DNA from: a virus
Reading direction: 5' to 3' (one strand)
Length of the DNA stretch: 64,000 bases
IMG/VR virus record: IMGVR_UViG_3300022927_001476
Coordinates: 1-64,000 of that record
Below the pieces are notes generated by a model. It was not told where the DNA came from. It did no database searches and was given only the letters and a program-made list of their open reading frames with translations. Below are positions 40,653 through 48,412 of this stretch, one piece after another (within the stretch, counting starts at the first letter, position 1; every line of letters begins with the position of its first letter). The translations under genes were made by a program, and so were the position numbers.

Positions 40653-40990
40653 GCGAAGAAACTAAAAATGTAACTATGGATGCTGAAACTGTAGCACGTA
40701 TGGATACAAACGGAGACGGGCATATCTCTGCAGAAGAAGCGGCAATGGATCTTGAATTCAAACGTAAGCGTTATGAAGACATGGATGCTATGCGTGATGC
40801 ACAGCGTAACATGGCGTGGTTCGCATTGTTTGGTATGCTACTATATCCATTTGCAGTTGTTGCGGCTGGATTCTTAGGCTTAGAAGAAGCAAGTAAAACA
40901 TTAGGGTCAATGGCTCCGACATATTTTGTTTCAGTAGCGGCTATTGTCTCTGCATTCTATGCTAAAGAAGCATTTGTAAAGAACAAATAA
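40649..40990 (+). CDS. EF-hand plus two-helix membrane protein, possible calcium-linked holin
   Basis: 113 residues. Residues 19-30 (DTNGDGHISAEE) are a canonical EF-hand loop: Asp1, Asn3, Asp5, Gly6, Ile8 and Glu12. A charged helix follows, then two membrane helices (about 55-77 and 87-106: FALFGMLLYPFAVVAAGFLG and YFVSVAAIVSAFYAKEAF). Small size, two helices and position right after endolysin and spanins fit a holin or antiholin. The EF-hand would lie on the same side as the N-terminus. Calcium binding is a prediction from the motif. AGAGGGGAAA precedes the ATG. Confidence 0.7.
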   Translation: MSEETKNVTMDAETVARMDTNGDGHISAEEAAMDLEFKRKRYEDMDAMRDAQRNMAWFALFGMLLYPFAVVAAGFLGLEEASKTLGSMAPTYFVSVAAIVSAFYAKEAFVKNK

Positions 40991-41010
40991 TCAGTTATTG
41001 TAAAATCTAA

Positions 41011-41041
41011 TAGTCCATACGATAAGTAGTTGTATGGACTA
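41011..41041 (+). promoter_or_regulatory. perfect hairpin burying the dnaJ start codon
   Basis: TAGTCCATAC (41011-41020) and GTATGGACTA (41032-41041) pair over 10 bp with an 11-nt loop. The ATG (41034-41036) lies in the 3' arm. No Shine-Dalgarno of normal strength is present; the loop holds only GATAAGTAG. No T tract follows, so it is not an intrinsic terminator. A start-masking stem before a heat-shock-type gene suggests an RNA thermometer or a translational switch. Confidence 0.7.
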
Positions 41042-41834
41042 TTATTCTATCTTAGGCGTCCCTAAGAACGCTTCCGAACAAGACATACGAAAAGCATACA
41101 AAAAACAAAGTATGCAACACCATCCTGACCGCGGAGGCGACGAAGAACAATTTAAAAAAGTCAACGAAGCATACAGTACACTAAAAGATCCACAGAAACG
41201 TCAGCAGTACGATAATCCGCAACCACAAGGTTTTAGGGGTTTTAACGGTCCGTTTAACGGCACTGGATTTGAAGACGTTTTTTCTAACTTTGGATTTGGT
41301 CGACAAAGTGTACGAAATCGTGATATTAATATAGGATGTAATTTAGAATTAAAAGATGTTTACACAGGTAAACAAATTGTTGTAGCATACAGACTTAATA
41401 ACGGAAAAGAACAAACAGTTGATCTTAATATTCCTATTGGAGTTCGACAAGGAGACCGTATTCGATTTGCTCAAATGGGACAACACGATATACCACAAGT
41501 TCCTCCAGGAGATTTATTTGTTCAAATTAATATTATGAATACACCTGAATTTGAAGTTCACGGGTTGGATCTATTAATGACAAGAAGAGTAAGTGTATTA
41601 AAATTAATAACAGGAACAACTATTGAAATCAAGACACCAAATGATAGTTTTTTAGAACTAAAGATATCAAAAGGCACACAACCAGGCACAACATTAAGAC
41701 TTACTGGAAGAGGTTTACCTAATAGGGCCGGAGGTCAAGGTAGTATTTTAGTAAAAGTTATAGGACAAACTCCGTCAGGACTTGATCAAGAAGACATCGA
41801 AAAAATTGAACAAATTGAGCAAAAGTACTCTTGA
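41034..41834 (+). CDS. dnaJ: DnaJ/CbpA-type co-chaperone
   Basis: 266 residues. J domain 1-62 with YYSILGVPKNASEQDIRKAY and the HPD tripeptide at 30-32, a Gly/Phe-rich linker (GFRGFNGPFNGTGFEDVF) and a C-terminal peptide-binding/dimerisation region (VPPGDLFVQINIMNTPEF, TQPGTTLRLTGRGLPNR). The CxxCxGxG zinc fingers are missing, so it is type II. It would stimulate host DnaK and perhaps direct phage substrates. The start codon lies in a perfect hairpin. It is followed by a promoter and clpA. Confidence 0.92.
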   Translation: MDYYSILGVPKNASEQDIRKAYKKQSMQHHPDRGGDEEQFKKVNEAYSTLKDPQKRQQYDNPQPQGFRGFNGPFNGTGFEDVFSNFGFGRQSVRNRDINIGCNLELKDVYTGKQIVVAYRLNNGKEQTVDLNIPIGVRQGDRIRFAQMGQHDIPQVPPGDLFVQINIMNTPEFEVHGLDLLMTRRVSVLKLITGTTIEIKTPNDSFLELKISKGTQPGTTLRLTGRGLPNRAGGQGSILVKVIGQTPSGLDQEDIEKIEQIEQKYS

Positions 41835-41859
41835 CTTTAAAGATATAAAGTTATATAAT
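41831..41859 (+). promoter_or_regulatory. sigma70 promoter of clpA
   Basis: TTGACT (41831-41836), overlapping the dnaJ stop, 17-bp spacer, TATAAT (41854-41859). A TTAAATA late-like element follows at once (41862-41868), so clpA may be transcribed both early and late. Confidence 0.85.
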
Positions 41860-41887
41860 AGTTAAATACAAATATGGAGATTAATTA

Positions 41888-44140
41888 ATGGTTGAGCCAA
41901 GTGAAGAACTACAGGTAGTATTCGATAAAGCAATTAAAGATGCTAGAAGTTTAAATCATGAATACGTAACATTAGAACATTTATTGTTTGCAATGTTATG
42001 CTCAGATAACTTCTTAAACATTCTAAACGGTTTTGGTATTGAATCAGAAAAGCTAAAGGCTGAAGTTCTTGATTATGTAAAAACTAAACTAGACGATATC
42101 GTTACCGATGTTGAAAAATACAAACCTAAAAAGACACAAACTGTAGAACGTGTAATGAACAGAGCATTTACACAAGTACTGTTTAGTGGTCGTCAACAGA
42201 TTGATATTAGCGATGTATTTCTATCAATGCTTAATGAAAAGAAATCATACGCAACATACTTGATTACTAAGTCTGGCGTAGATAAGGAACGATTCAGTAA
42301 TTATCTCAATAGCGAAATTGCTAATGAAATTGAAGACGACGAATTGCAGGGGCAAGCACAGAGAGCATTACGTGCATTTACTACCAACCTAAATAGTCAA
42401 GTTGAAAACGGAAAAATTGATCCTGTAATTGGTCGGCAAGAAGAAATTGATAGTATTGCATTGTCATTAGGACGCCGTAATAAAAATAACGTATTACTTG
42501 TTGGTGATCCGGGTGTAGGTAAAACTGCTATTGCAGAAGGTCTTGCATATCGTATTGTTAATAAAGAAGTTCCTAAGTTTCTTGAAGAGTACAGTGTTTA
42601 CAATCTAGATATTGGTGCTATGCTTGCTGGTTCAAAATATCGCGGTGACTTTGAAGAACGCTTTAAACTAGTTATGGCCGCAATTAAAAAGCAAGGTAAA
42701 ACTATTGTGTTTATTGACGAAGCACATATGATGAATGGCGCAGGTGCTGGCGGATCCAATAATGCAAACGATCTTGCTAATATGCTTAAACCTGCTCTAG
42801 GTAAAGGTGATATTAAAGTTGTTGCTTCAACTACTTGGGACGAGTATCGCAAGTACTTTGAAAAGGATCGCGCTCTTATGCGTCGATTCCAGCGTGTGAG
42901 TGTTGACGAGCCTAACAAGGAAACAACAACACAAATTCTATATGGTATTAAAAAGTACTATGAGGAGTTTCATCACACAACAATTACTGATCAAGCAATT
43001 GAAGAAGCAGTAAAATTGAGTGTAAAATATATTACCGATAAGAAGCTTCCTGATAAAGCAATTGATTTAATCGATCTAGCATGCTCAAGATTCAAAGTAA
43101 ATAATATTGAAGATAATCGAGTTGTTGGTCCAGATGAAATTAAATTTGAACTTGCTAAATTTGTAAATCTTCCACCAGAACAGATTCAGCAAAAAGAAAC
43201 TAATAATTTAAGCCAGTTAAACAAAAATCTTAAATTAAATGTTTACGGACAAGATCAAGCAATTGACGAAATTGTTGACAAAATTCTTGTTGCACAGGCA
43301 GGACTTAAAAGCGAAGACAAACCAATTGGTAGCTTTGTGTTTATGGGACCAACTGGTGTAGGTAAAACAGAGCTTGCTAAACAACTTGCTAAACATCTAA
43401 GCATTGAACTTGCAAGATTTGACATGAGTGAATATCAAGAAAAGCACAGTGTAAGTAAACTTATTGGTTCTCCTCCAGGTTATGTTGGTCATGACGATTC
43501 AAGTGGACAACTTATTAATAAGTTACAAGAATATCCTAATTGTGTACTATTACTTGATGAGATTGAAAAAGCACATCCAGATGTTGCACAAATCTTGTTG
43601 CAAATTATGGACAATGGTAAGATCACGGGTAGCGATGGAAAAGAAGCAGATGCTCGCAACTGTATTCTAATCCTTACTACTAACTTAGGCGCTGAGCAAG
43701 CTGAGAAAAACACTATTGGATTTAGTCAAGACTTTGCCGAAGATTATGGTGATGATGAATTCAAACGTTTCTTTGCTCCAGAGTTCCGCAACAGACTAGA
43801 CGGTGTAGTTACGTTTGGTAAACTAGATAAAGAAATTTCTATTAAGATTGTTGGTAAGTTTTTACTTGAATTAAGAACAATGTTAGACGATAAAAATATT
43901 TCTTGTGAAATTTCTGATGATGCAATTGACTATATTGTTGAAAAAGGATTTGATTCTAAGATGGGTGCTAGACCAATGCATCGATTTATTGATAAGGAAA
44001 TTAAACGTCCTCTAAGTAAAATGATGTTGTTTGGAGATCTAAGAGATGGTGGCTTGTTAAAGATTGATATTGCCAATGATGTCTTAACACTTATTGCACA
44101 GAAACAAAATATTGCTGATGAATCGCTTCAACACAACTAA
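41888..44140 (+). CDS. clpA: ClpA-type AAA+ unfoldase
   Basis: 750 residues with the full ClpA layout: Clp-N domain (about 1-145, EELQVVFDKAIKDARSLNHE, LEHLLFAML), D1 with Walker A GDPGVGKTAIAEG and Walker B IVFIDEAH, no ClpB middle domain, D2 with GPTGVGKTELAKQLAKH and LLLDEIEKAHPDV, and the C-terminal sensor-2 motif GARPMHRFID. A ClpP-loop-like tripeptide IGF lies in KNTIGFSQDF, where host ClpA has IGL, so docking to host ClpP is plausible. A full-length Clp ATPase is unusual in phages. It could redirect host proteolysis or act as a disaggregase with DnaJ. Confidence 0.93.
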   Translation: MVEPSEELQVVFDKAIKDARSLNHEYVTLEHLLFAMLCSDNFLNILNGFGIESEKLKAEVLDYVKTKLDDIVTDVEKYKPKKTQTVERVMNRAFTQVLFSGRQQIDISDVFLSMLNEKKSYATYLITKSGVDKERFSNYLNSEIANEIEDDELQGQAQRALRAFTTNLNSQVENGKIDPVIGRQEEIDSIALSLGRRNKNNVLLVGDPGVGKTAIAEGLAYRIVNKEVPKFLEEYSVYNLDIGAMLAGSKYRGDFEERFKLVMAAIKKQGKTIVFIDEAHMMNGAGAGGSNNANDLANMLKPALGKGDIKVVASTTWDEYRKYFEKDRALMRRFQRVSVDEPNKETTTQILYGIKKYYEEFHHTTITDQAIEEAVKLSVKYITDKKLPDKAIDLIDLACSRFKVNNIEDNRVVGPDEIKFELAKFVNLPPEQIQQKETNNLSQLNKNLKLNVYGQDQAIDEIVDKILVAQAGLKSEDKPIGSFVFMGPTGVGKTELAKQLAKHLSIELARFDMSEYQEKHSVSKLIGSPPGYVGHDDSSGQLINKLQEYPNCVLLLDEIEKAHPDVAQILLQIMDNGKITGSDGKEADARNCILILTTNLGAEQAEKNTIGFSQDFAEDYGDDEFKRFFAPEFRNRLDGVVTFGKLDKEISIKIVGKFLLELRTMLDDKNISCEISDDAIDYIVEKGFDSKMGARPMHRFIDKEIKRPLSKMMLFGDLRDGGLLKIDIANDVLTLIAQKQNIADESLQHN

Positions 44141-44798
44141 ACTCTTTTATAGAAAGTATCTATATAAATTAAGAATACGCAACGATGTTGCCGGGCTGTT
44201 TAGAGGTCTTAATCTTAGCTATATTAAGTCTAAGTTAGACACTATGCAACAGTTTGCTGAAGGCGAGTTATCAATTCCAAGCCCCTTTAAATGGGGCTTG
44301 CGAACTCCTAAAAATGTATCTTTAGAAATGTTTATGGATGCATGTGTATTATATCGTACATTTTTAGATAATAAAGATAACTGCACAATTAGAGTTGAAG
44401 GACATGTCATTGACATTTATTCAAACGAAGAAGATTGGTTAGAGAAATTATCTAAGCAAATAAATTGCGAAGAGTTTCATGCTCCTAGCAATGAAAATAA
44501 AGAGTTTTTAAAAAACAATACTAATGTAGTAATTTGTAATGAAGAGGTTGTGGAATGGCCATATCAAATATATTTTGGAAAATTTATTGATCCTAACTTT
44601 GCTAGTTACTGTGAAAATAATTCTAATATTAAAATAGGAAAAACAGCATTAGAATGTGCTAGATCTAAAGGTTGGTGTTTAGGATTTTACTTTTGGACCA
44701 CTACTGAAAAGCAAGCAATGCTGGCTCAAATAGCACTAGGCGGAGGCGTACAAAAAATCATAAAATATGTAAGTCAGTCCGAATTGCATAAATACTAG
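44118..44798 (+). CDS. conserved 226-aa protein, unknown
   Basis: ATG 44118 lies 23 nt inside the clpA end; an upstream in-frame ATG at 44094 is less likely. The N-terminus is basic (TTKLFYRKYLYKLRIRNDVA). The middle has acidic and aromatic stretches (CTIRVEGHVIDIYSNEEDWL), the end is LGFYFWTTTEKQAMLAQIA. No membrane segment or known motif. Co-transcription with clpA is likely. Confidence 0.7.
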   Translation: MNRFNTTKLFYRKYLYKLRIRNDVAGLFRGLNLSYIKSKLDTMQQFAEGELSIPSPFKWGLRTPKNVSLEMFMDACVLYRTFLDNKDNCTIRVEGHVIDIYSNEEDWLEKLSKQINCEEFHAPSNENKEFLKNNTNVVICNEEVVEWPYQIYFGKFIDPNFASYCENNSNIKIGKTALECARSKGWCLGFYFWTTTEKQAMLAQIALGGGVQKIIKYVSQSELHKY

Positions 44799-44799
44799 T

Positions 44800-45141
44800 A
44801 TGCCTAGTACAAGTGAAATAATTTTATCAGCAAACACAGCAACAGACGGTTCTACAGTAACTACTGTTGTTGGATCCGCCTTTAAGGGCGACGGTTATTA
44901 TGGACGATCTGATGGTGTCCATACAGTTCAATACGACTTAAACGGAGTTACCGGTGATATTATCATCCAGGCTACTCTTGCAATAGATCCAGCAGATGCT
45001 GACTGGTTCAATGTACATTCGTATACTGCCGCACAAGAAACTACCGTTAGATATACAAATTTTACTGGTAATTTTGTTTGGATTAGAGCAAAAATAATCA
45101 TCACAGATGGAACCGTAAATAGCATTAGGCTAAATCATTAG
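44800..45141 (+). CDS. small beta-rich, probably structural protein (113 aa)
   Basis: It starts one base after the previous stop. The sequence is Thr/Ser/Gly-rich beta structure (SEIILSANTATDGSTVTTVV, VTGDIIIQATLAIDP, FVWIRAKIIITDGTV). This resembles small jelly-roll head or fibre decoration proteins of marine T4-like phages. No ribosome site stands out. Confidence 0.65.
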   Translation: MPSTSEIILSANTATDGSTVTTVVGSAFKGDGYYGRSDGVHTVQYDLNGVTGDIIIQATLAIDPADADWFNVHSYTAAQETTVRYTNFTGNFVWIRAKIIITDGTVNSIRLNH

Positions 45142-45149
45142 GAAGTAGA

Positions 45150-45413
45150 ATGAAGAATTTTATTAACATTGTATTTGACAAAATTGAAGAAGTAGATGAT
45201 ATTGTAGTCGAATCAGTTGCTACAAGTGCATCTAATGCTTTAATGGAAAGTGAAACTAATTATTTGTTATTTGAAGATGAAAGCAAAACAATCTTAGCAG
45301 TTGAAACTCATGTGCAACTAACTGAAGAAGAGTCTAATGAAGTTGCAGTTAATATTGCAAATACATTGTTTGACCTAGGATATGAGAGTTTTGATATCGA
45401 GGTAAGTGTATAA
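45150..45413 (+). CDS. 87-aa acidic protein, unknown
   Basis: ATG 45150 with AGGAAGTAG before it. The protein is acidic (VDDIVVESVATSASNALMES, VQLTEEESNEVAVNIANTLF). It is coupled to the nuclease-like gene by TAATG. It begins MKNFINIVFDKIEE, a weak form of the leader seen in the following genes. Function unknown. Confidence 0.65.
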   Translation: MKNFINIVFDKIEEVDDIVVESVATSASNALMESETNYLLFEDESKTILAVETHVQLTEEESNEVAVNIANTLFDLGYESFDIEVSV

Positions 45414-47119
45414 TGAAATTTTTTCAAATTAAAGAAGCTATTAATTCTAAACAATTATTAGAAGCTAATACTGGATTAGAAGCTCAACATGCAATGCATG
45501 ATATAAAAACAATTAGTGATGCATTACCAAAAGTTCCTACAGAAGAAGTACAACAAAAAAAGTCACTAATTAATGATCTTAAAAATATTAAACAATTTTT
45601 AAGTAATTTTATTGAAAAAGCAAAGGCTGAGTTAAATCAACCTGCTACAGAATCAATTGAAACTGAAGCTACTCCTGATGTTAAAAGAAAGTTAGATCTT
45701 CTTAGTCCAAATGCTAAAAAACGTGCACCAGCAATATCTGCTACAGATAATCTTGATGAAGACGCACAAGAAATTTTAGCTGAAATTATGGATATGATCC
45801 AATGGGTCGAAGTTAATGTTGAAGATGAAAGTAAGAAAAAAGAAGGGATAGCTCGTGTTAACAGTTTGTTAGATAAAGTTACTAATAAATTCGTAGTACT
45901 GACACAAGAAAGAGATACTGCTCGTTCACAGCGTGATGAAGCAATTAATTTTGTGAAAGAAGTAACTGGTGTACTTGTACAATTAGGTAACAAAGTACAG
46001 GGCTTTGAAATTAAAGATCCATCTGAACTAAAAGGCAAAGATAAAACTTCTTATAATAAACTTGCAGTCAATGCAGAAAAGTTTACAAAGACTTTAAAGC
46101 AAGCATTGTTTGGTAAAATACTTGATATGCAAGAAGGAAGTGATGTAACCCAAGATGAGATCAAAGATTTTTTACAAGCCTGTGTCGACGGTAAAGTAAT
46201 TAATATGCTAAGACTTATTTCTGTAAACAAAGGTAACGTTAAAGATTTTGTAAATCCAAACTATCAAAAAGTTTTTGACATTTTTGTAAAAGAAAATATC
46301 TTTAGTTATTCGCCAGGATCAACTTCAGGAGCTATTGGCCCAGGAGAAATGGCATTATCGATGATGGGCAACCCTGCCGAAAAAGGTAAAAAGGGTGACT
46401 TGAAAATCGGCGATAAGGAAGTTGAAATTAAAGCTAGTGATCGAACAGGTGGGCGTTTTAATAGTAAAGCACTTGCAAAGGCAACTACAGGTTGGAAAAT
46501 TTGGGCTGAAAAGATTAATCAAATTTGTCAAAATGCTCCTAAAGATGCAACTATAAAAGTTAAACAAAAAGATGGCACATTTAAAAAAATGCCTATGACA
46601 AAATATGACGGTAATCAATATAATGTACTTAGAGGGAAAGCGAAACTAGGTAGTAGATATAACTGGAATGGCGGAGGTCTTGAAAAGTTAAACAATGAAG
46701 TATTAGAACCTTATTCAAACTTTGACATGACATATAATCTATTCCATGATACTATTAAAGGATTAGTTCAAAATTACGATCAAATTTCAAAACCGGCTTT
46801 TAACGACGATGGAACTCCAAATGAACATCATAAGCCTTTTGATCCAAGTGCGTTGATTGGCGGCGCAATTAAGCAGAATGGCGAAGTTGACATAGAAAAA
46901 ATGAATGTTGCGTATTCTAAAATTGCGTATACCAGTTATCATTTAGCAGATGGTATTACTACTATCATGTTATTAAGAACTGATAATCTAAATTTCACTA
47001 TAATTGACGACGGAGATGACTTAGTTGATAACATGGAACGTAATCAAGTTTCTACAGGCGGCGGATTTACATGGAATGATGATCAGCAATCGCCGACACC
47101 AGGATATATGTCAGCATAG
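45413..47119 (+). CDS. PD-(D/E)XK-like nuclease, putative internal head protein (568 aa)
   Basis: Leader MKFFQIKEAINSKQLLEANT offers cleavage-type sites (IKE-A, LLE-A) of the T4 prohead protease kind. Residues 30-230 are helical and charged. Near residue 310 comes GPGEMALSMMGN, then KKGDLKIGDKEVEIKAS and TGGRFN: Glu, Asp and the E-x-K pair have the spacing of a restriction-endonuclease-like active site. The C-terminal 150 residues are alpha/beta with no clear family. If packaged and injected, it could attack host DNA; alternatively it may act in head maturation. The assignment is by pattern only. Confidence 0.65.
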   Translation: MKFFQIKEAINSKQLLEANTGLEAQHAMHDIKTISDALPKVPTEEVQQKKSLINDLKNIKQFLSNFIEKAKAELNQPATESIETEATPDVKRKLDLLSPNAKKRAPAISATDNLDEDAQEILAEIMDMIQWVEVNVEDESKKKEGIARVNSLLDKVTNKFVVLTQERDTARSQRDEAINFVKEVTGVLVQLGNKVQGFEIKDPSELKGKDKTSYNKLAVNAEKFTKTLKQALFGKILDMQEGSDVTQDEIKDFLQACVDGKVINMLRLISVNKGNVKDFVNPNYQKVFDIFVKENIFSYSPGSTSGAIGPGEMALSMMGNPAEKGKKGDLKIGDKEVEIKASDRTGGRFNSKALAKATTGWKIWAEKINQICQNAPKDATIKVKQKDGTFKKMPMTKYDGNQYNVLRGKAKLGSRYNWNGGGLEKLNNEVLEPYSNFDMTYNLFHDTIKGLVQNYDQISKPAFNDDGTPNEHHKPFDPSALIGGAIKQNGEVDIEKMNVAYSKIAYTSYHLADGITTIMLLRTDNLNFTIIDDGDDLVDNMERNQVSTGGGFTWNDDQQSPTPGYMSA

Positions 47120-47128
47120 GAAAATTAT

Positions 47129-48058
47129 ATGAAAAAAACTTTTAAAGATTATCTAGCAGAACAAGAAAAATTTAGAGATCACCTTGCTGAAGAAGAATAT
47201 GACAGACAGCGTGACAAAGATGCAGTAAGTGGTAAGCCTCGCAAATTATCCGTAGGCTCTGGTGGCGGAAAACCTAAAGGTTATAGCAAAGATGAAGCTG
47301 AACAGGCCGCATTGGATAACATAAAGAAAATGCCGCAATTTTCTAAAGAAGATGCTCCTAAAGCATTAAAAGTAGCAGGTGGAGTAGCACTCGGTACACT
47401 AACTGGTGTTGGCGGAGCATTGATTGGACAAATGTTTGCTCCATTCTTAGGTGGCGCGGCTGGCGGTATTGCTGGTGCTGTTGGAGGATATAAAGCAGGT
47501 GCAGGTGGAACTGATGCACTGTGGAACACTATAGCTAGTAAATTTGGAAGCGAAGAGCGAGCACAAAAAGTAGGTATGGCTCATGCTAAAGCCGCTGCCG
47601 ATGGTGAAAAAACATTTACTGTTGGAGATAAAGAATATCCTGTAACTCTAAAACCAGAAAACGCAGGAAAAGCTGTACAAGCAGTTAAACAAGCTGTTGC
47701 AACAAGTGAAACTATTAGAATTAAAGAACTTGCAGGTATTAGTGAAGAAACTTACGACGGCGATGACTTTTATGAAGCATATGGTGACCTTTGGTTTAAT
47801 GAAGACGAAATGCTAGACGAAGCAGAATATCAAGGACGCAAAGTCAAACTTGGCAAGCCAATGCGTGGCGATGTTAAAAAGTTTAAAGTATATGTTAAGA
47901 ATCCTAAAGGCAACGTAGTTAAAGTTAACTTTGGTGATCCTGACATGAAGATTAAAAAAAGTAATCCAGCACGTAGAAGAAGTTTCCGTGCAAGACATAA
48001 CTGTGATAATCCAGGACCACGTACTAAGGCACGTTACTGGTCGTGTAGAAAATGGTAA
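47129..48058 (+). CDS. putative internal/capsid protein with glycine-zipper segment (309 aa)
   Basis: The leader KKTFKDYLAEQEKFRDHLAE closely resembles T4 capsid-targeting sequences (MKTYQEFIAEA in IPIII) and is repeated in tandem. Residues 83-127 form a Gly-rich hydrophobic hairpin (ALGTLTGVGGALIGQMF, GGAAGGIAGAVGGYKAG) able to insert in a membrane. KELAGISEE near residue 210 is another possible processing site. The last 75 residues are conserved-looking and basic (FRARHNCDNPGPRTKARYW) with two Cys. It may be processed into several peptides. Function inferred only. Confidence 0.65.
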   Translation: MKKTFKDYLAEQEKFRDHLAEEEYDRQRDKDAVSGKPRKLSVGSGGGKPKGYSKDEAEQAALDNIKKMPQFSKEDAPKALKVAGGVALGTLTGVGGALIGQMFAPFLGGAAGGIAGAVGGYKAGAGGTDALWNTIASKFGSEERAQKVGMAHAKAAADGEKTFTVGDKEYPVTLKPENAGKAVQAVKQAVATSETIRIKELAGISEETYDGDDFYEAYGDLWFNEDEMLDEAEYQGRKVKLGKPMRGDVKKFKVYVKNPKGNVVKVNFGDPDMKIKKSNPARRRSFRARHNCDNPGPRTKARYWSCRKW

Positions 48059-48067
48059 GGAAGTAAT

Positions 48068-48412
48068 ATGAAGTTATTTGAATTTGTAGAAGATAGAATG
48101 GGACAAGAAAAAGATAAACTTCCGTACGATGTAGTCGAAGACATTCATTTTCATATGATTAGTGACGATTCATTTTATAGAAAACATTATCTACCATGTA
48201 TGGATAGTTTAGGTGAAGATGGCATGGATGAAGAAAAAGTTATGCCTATGATTCATAAATGCGTTAATCACTATTGCAATAAATATGACATTAATAAAGA
48301 ACCAAAAGATTTACTTTCTAACGAAGAAAAAGCGGACTTAGTAAAGAGAGTTTTAGATTACGAAAAAAATCCACCCAAAGGAGATGACGGTGCGTTTAAG
48401 ACATCTATTTGA
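48068..48412 (+). CDS. 114-aa protein with capsid-targeting-like leader
   Basis: It begins MKLFEFVEDRMGQEKDKLPY; FVE is a possible cut site. The rest is acidic-helical with two Cys-containing segments (YLPCMDSLG, IHKCVNHYCNKYDIN). It ends DDGAFKTSI and overlaps the next gene by 23 nt. AAGGAAG precedes the ATG. No enzyme motif. It is probably a small internal or head-associated protein. Confidence 0.65.
   Translation: MKLFEFVEDRMGQEKDKLPYDVVEDIHFHMISDDSFYRKHYLPCMDSLGEDGMDEEKVMPMIHKCVNHYCNKYDINKEPKDLLSNEEKADLVKRVLDYEKNPPKGDDGAFKTSI

Noticed and set aside
41011-41060. dnaJ hairpin read as an intrinsic terminator
   Set aside because: The stem has only four G-C pairs and is followed by mixed TTATTCTATC, not a T tract; it also overlaps the start of dnaJ.
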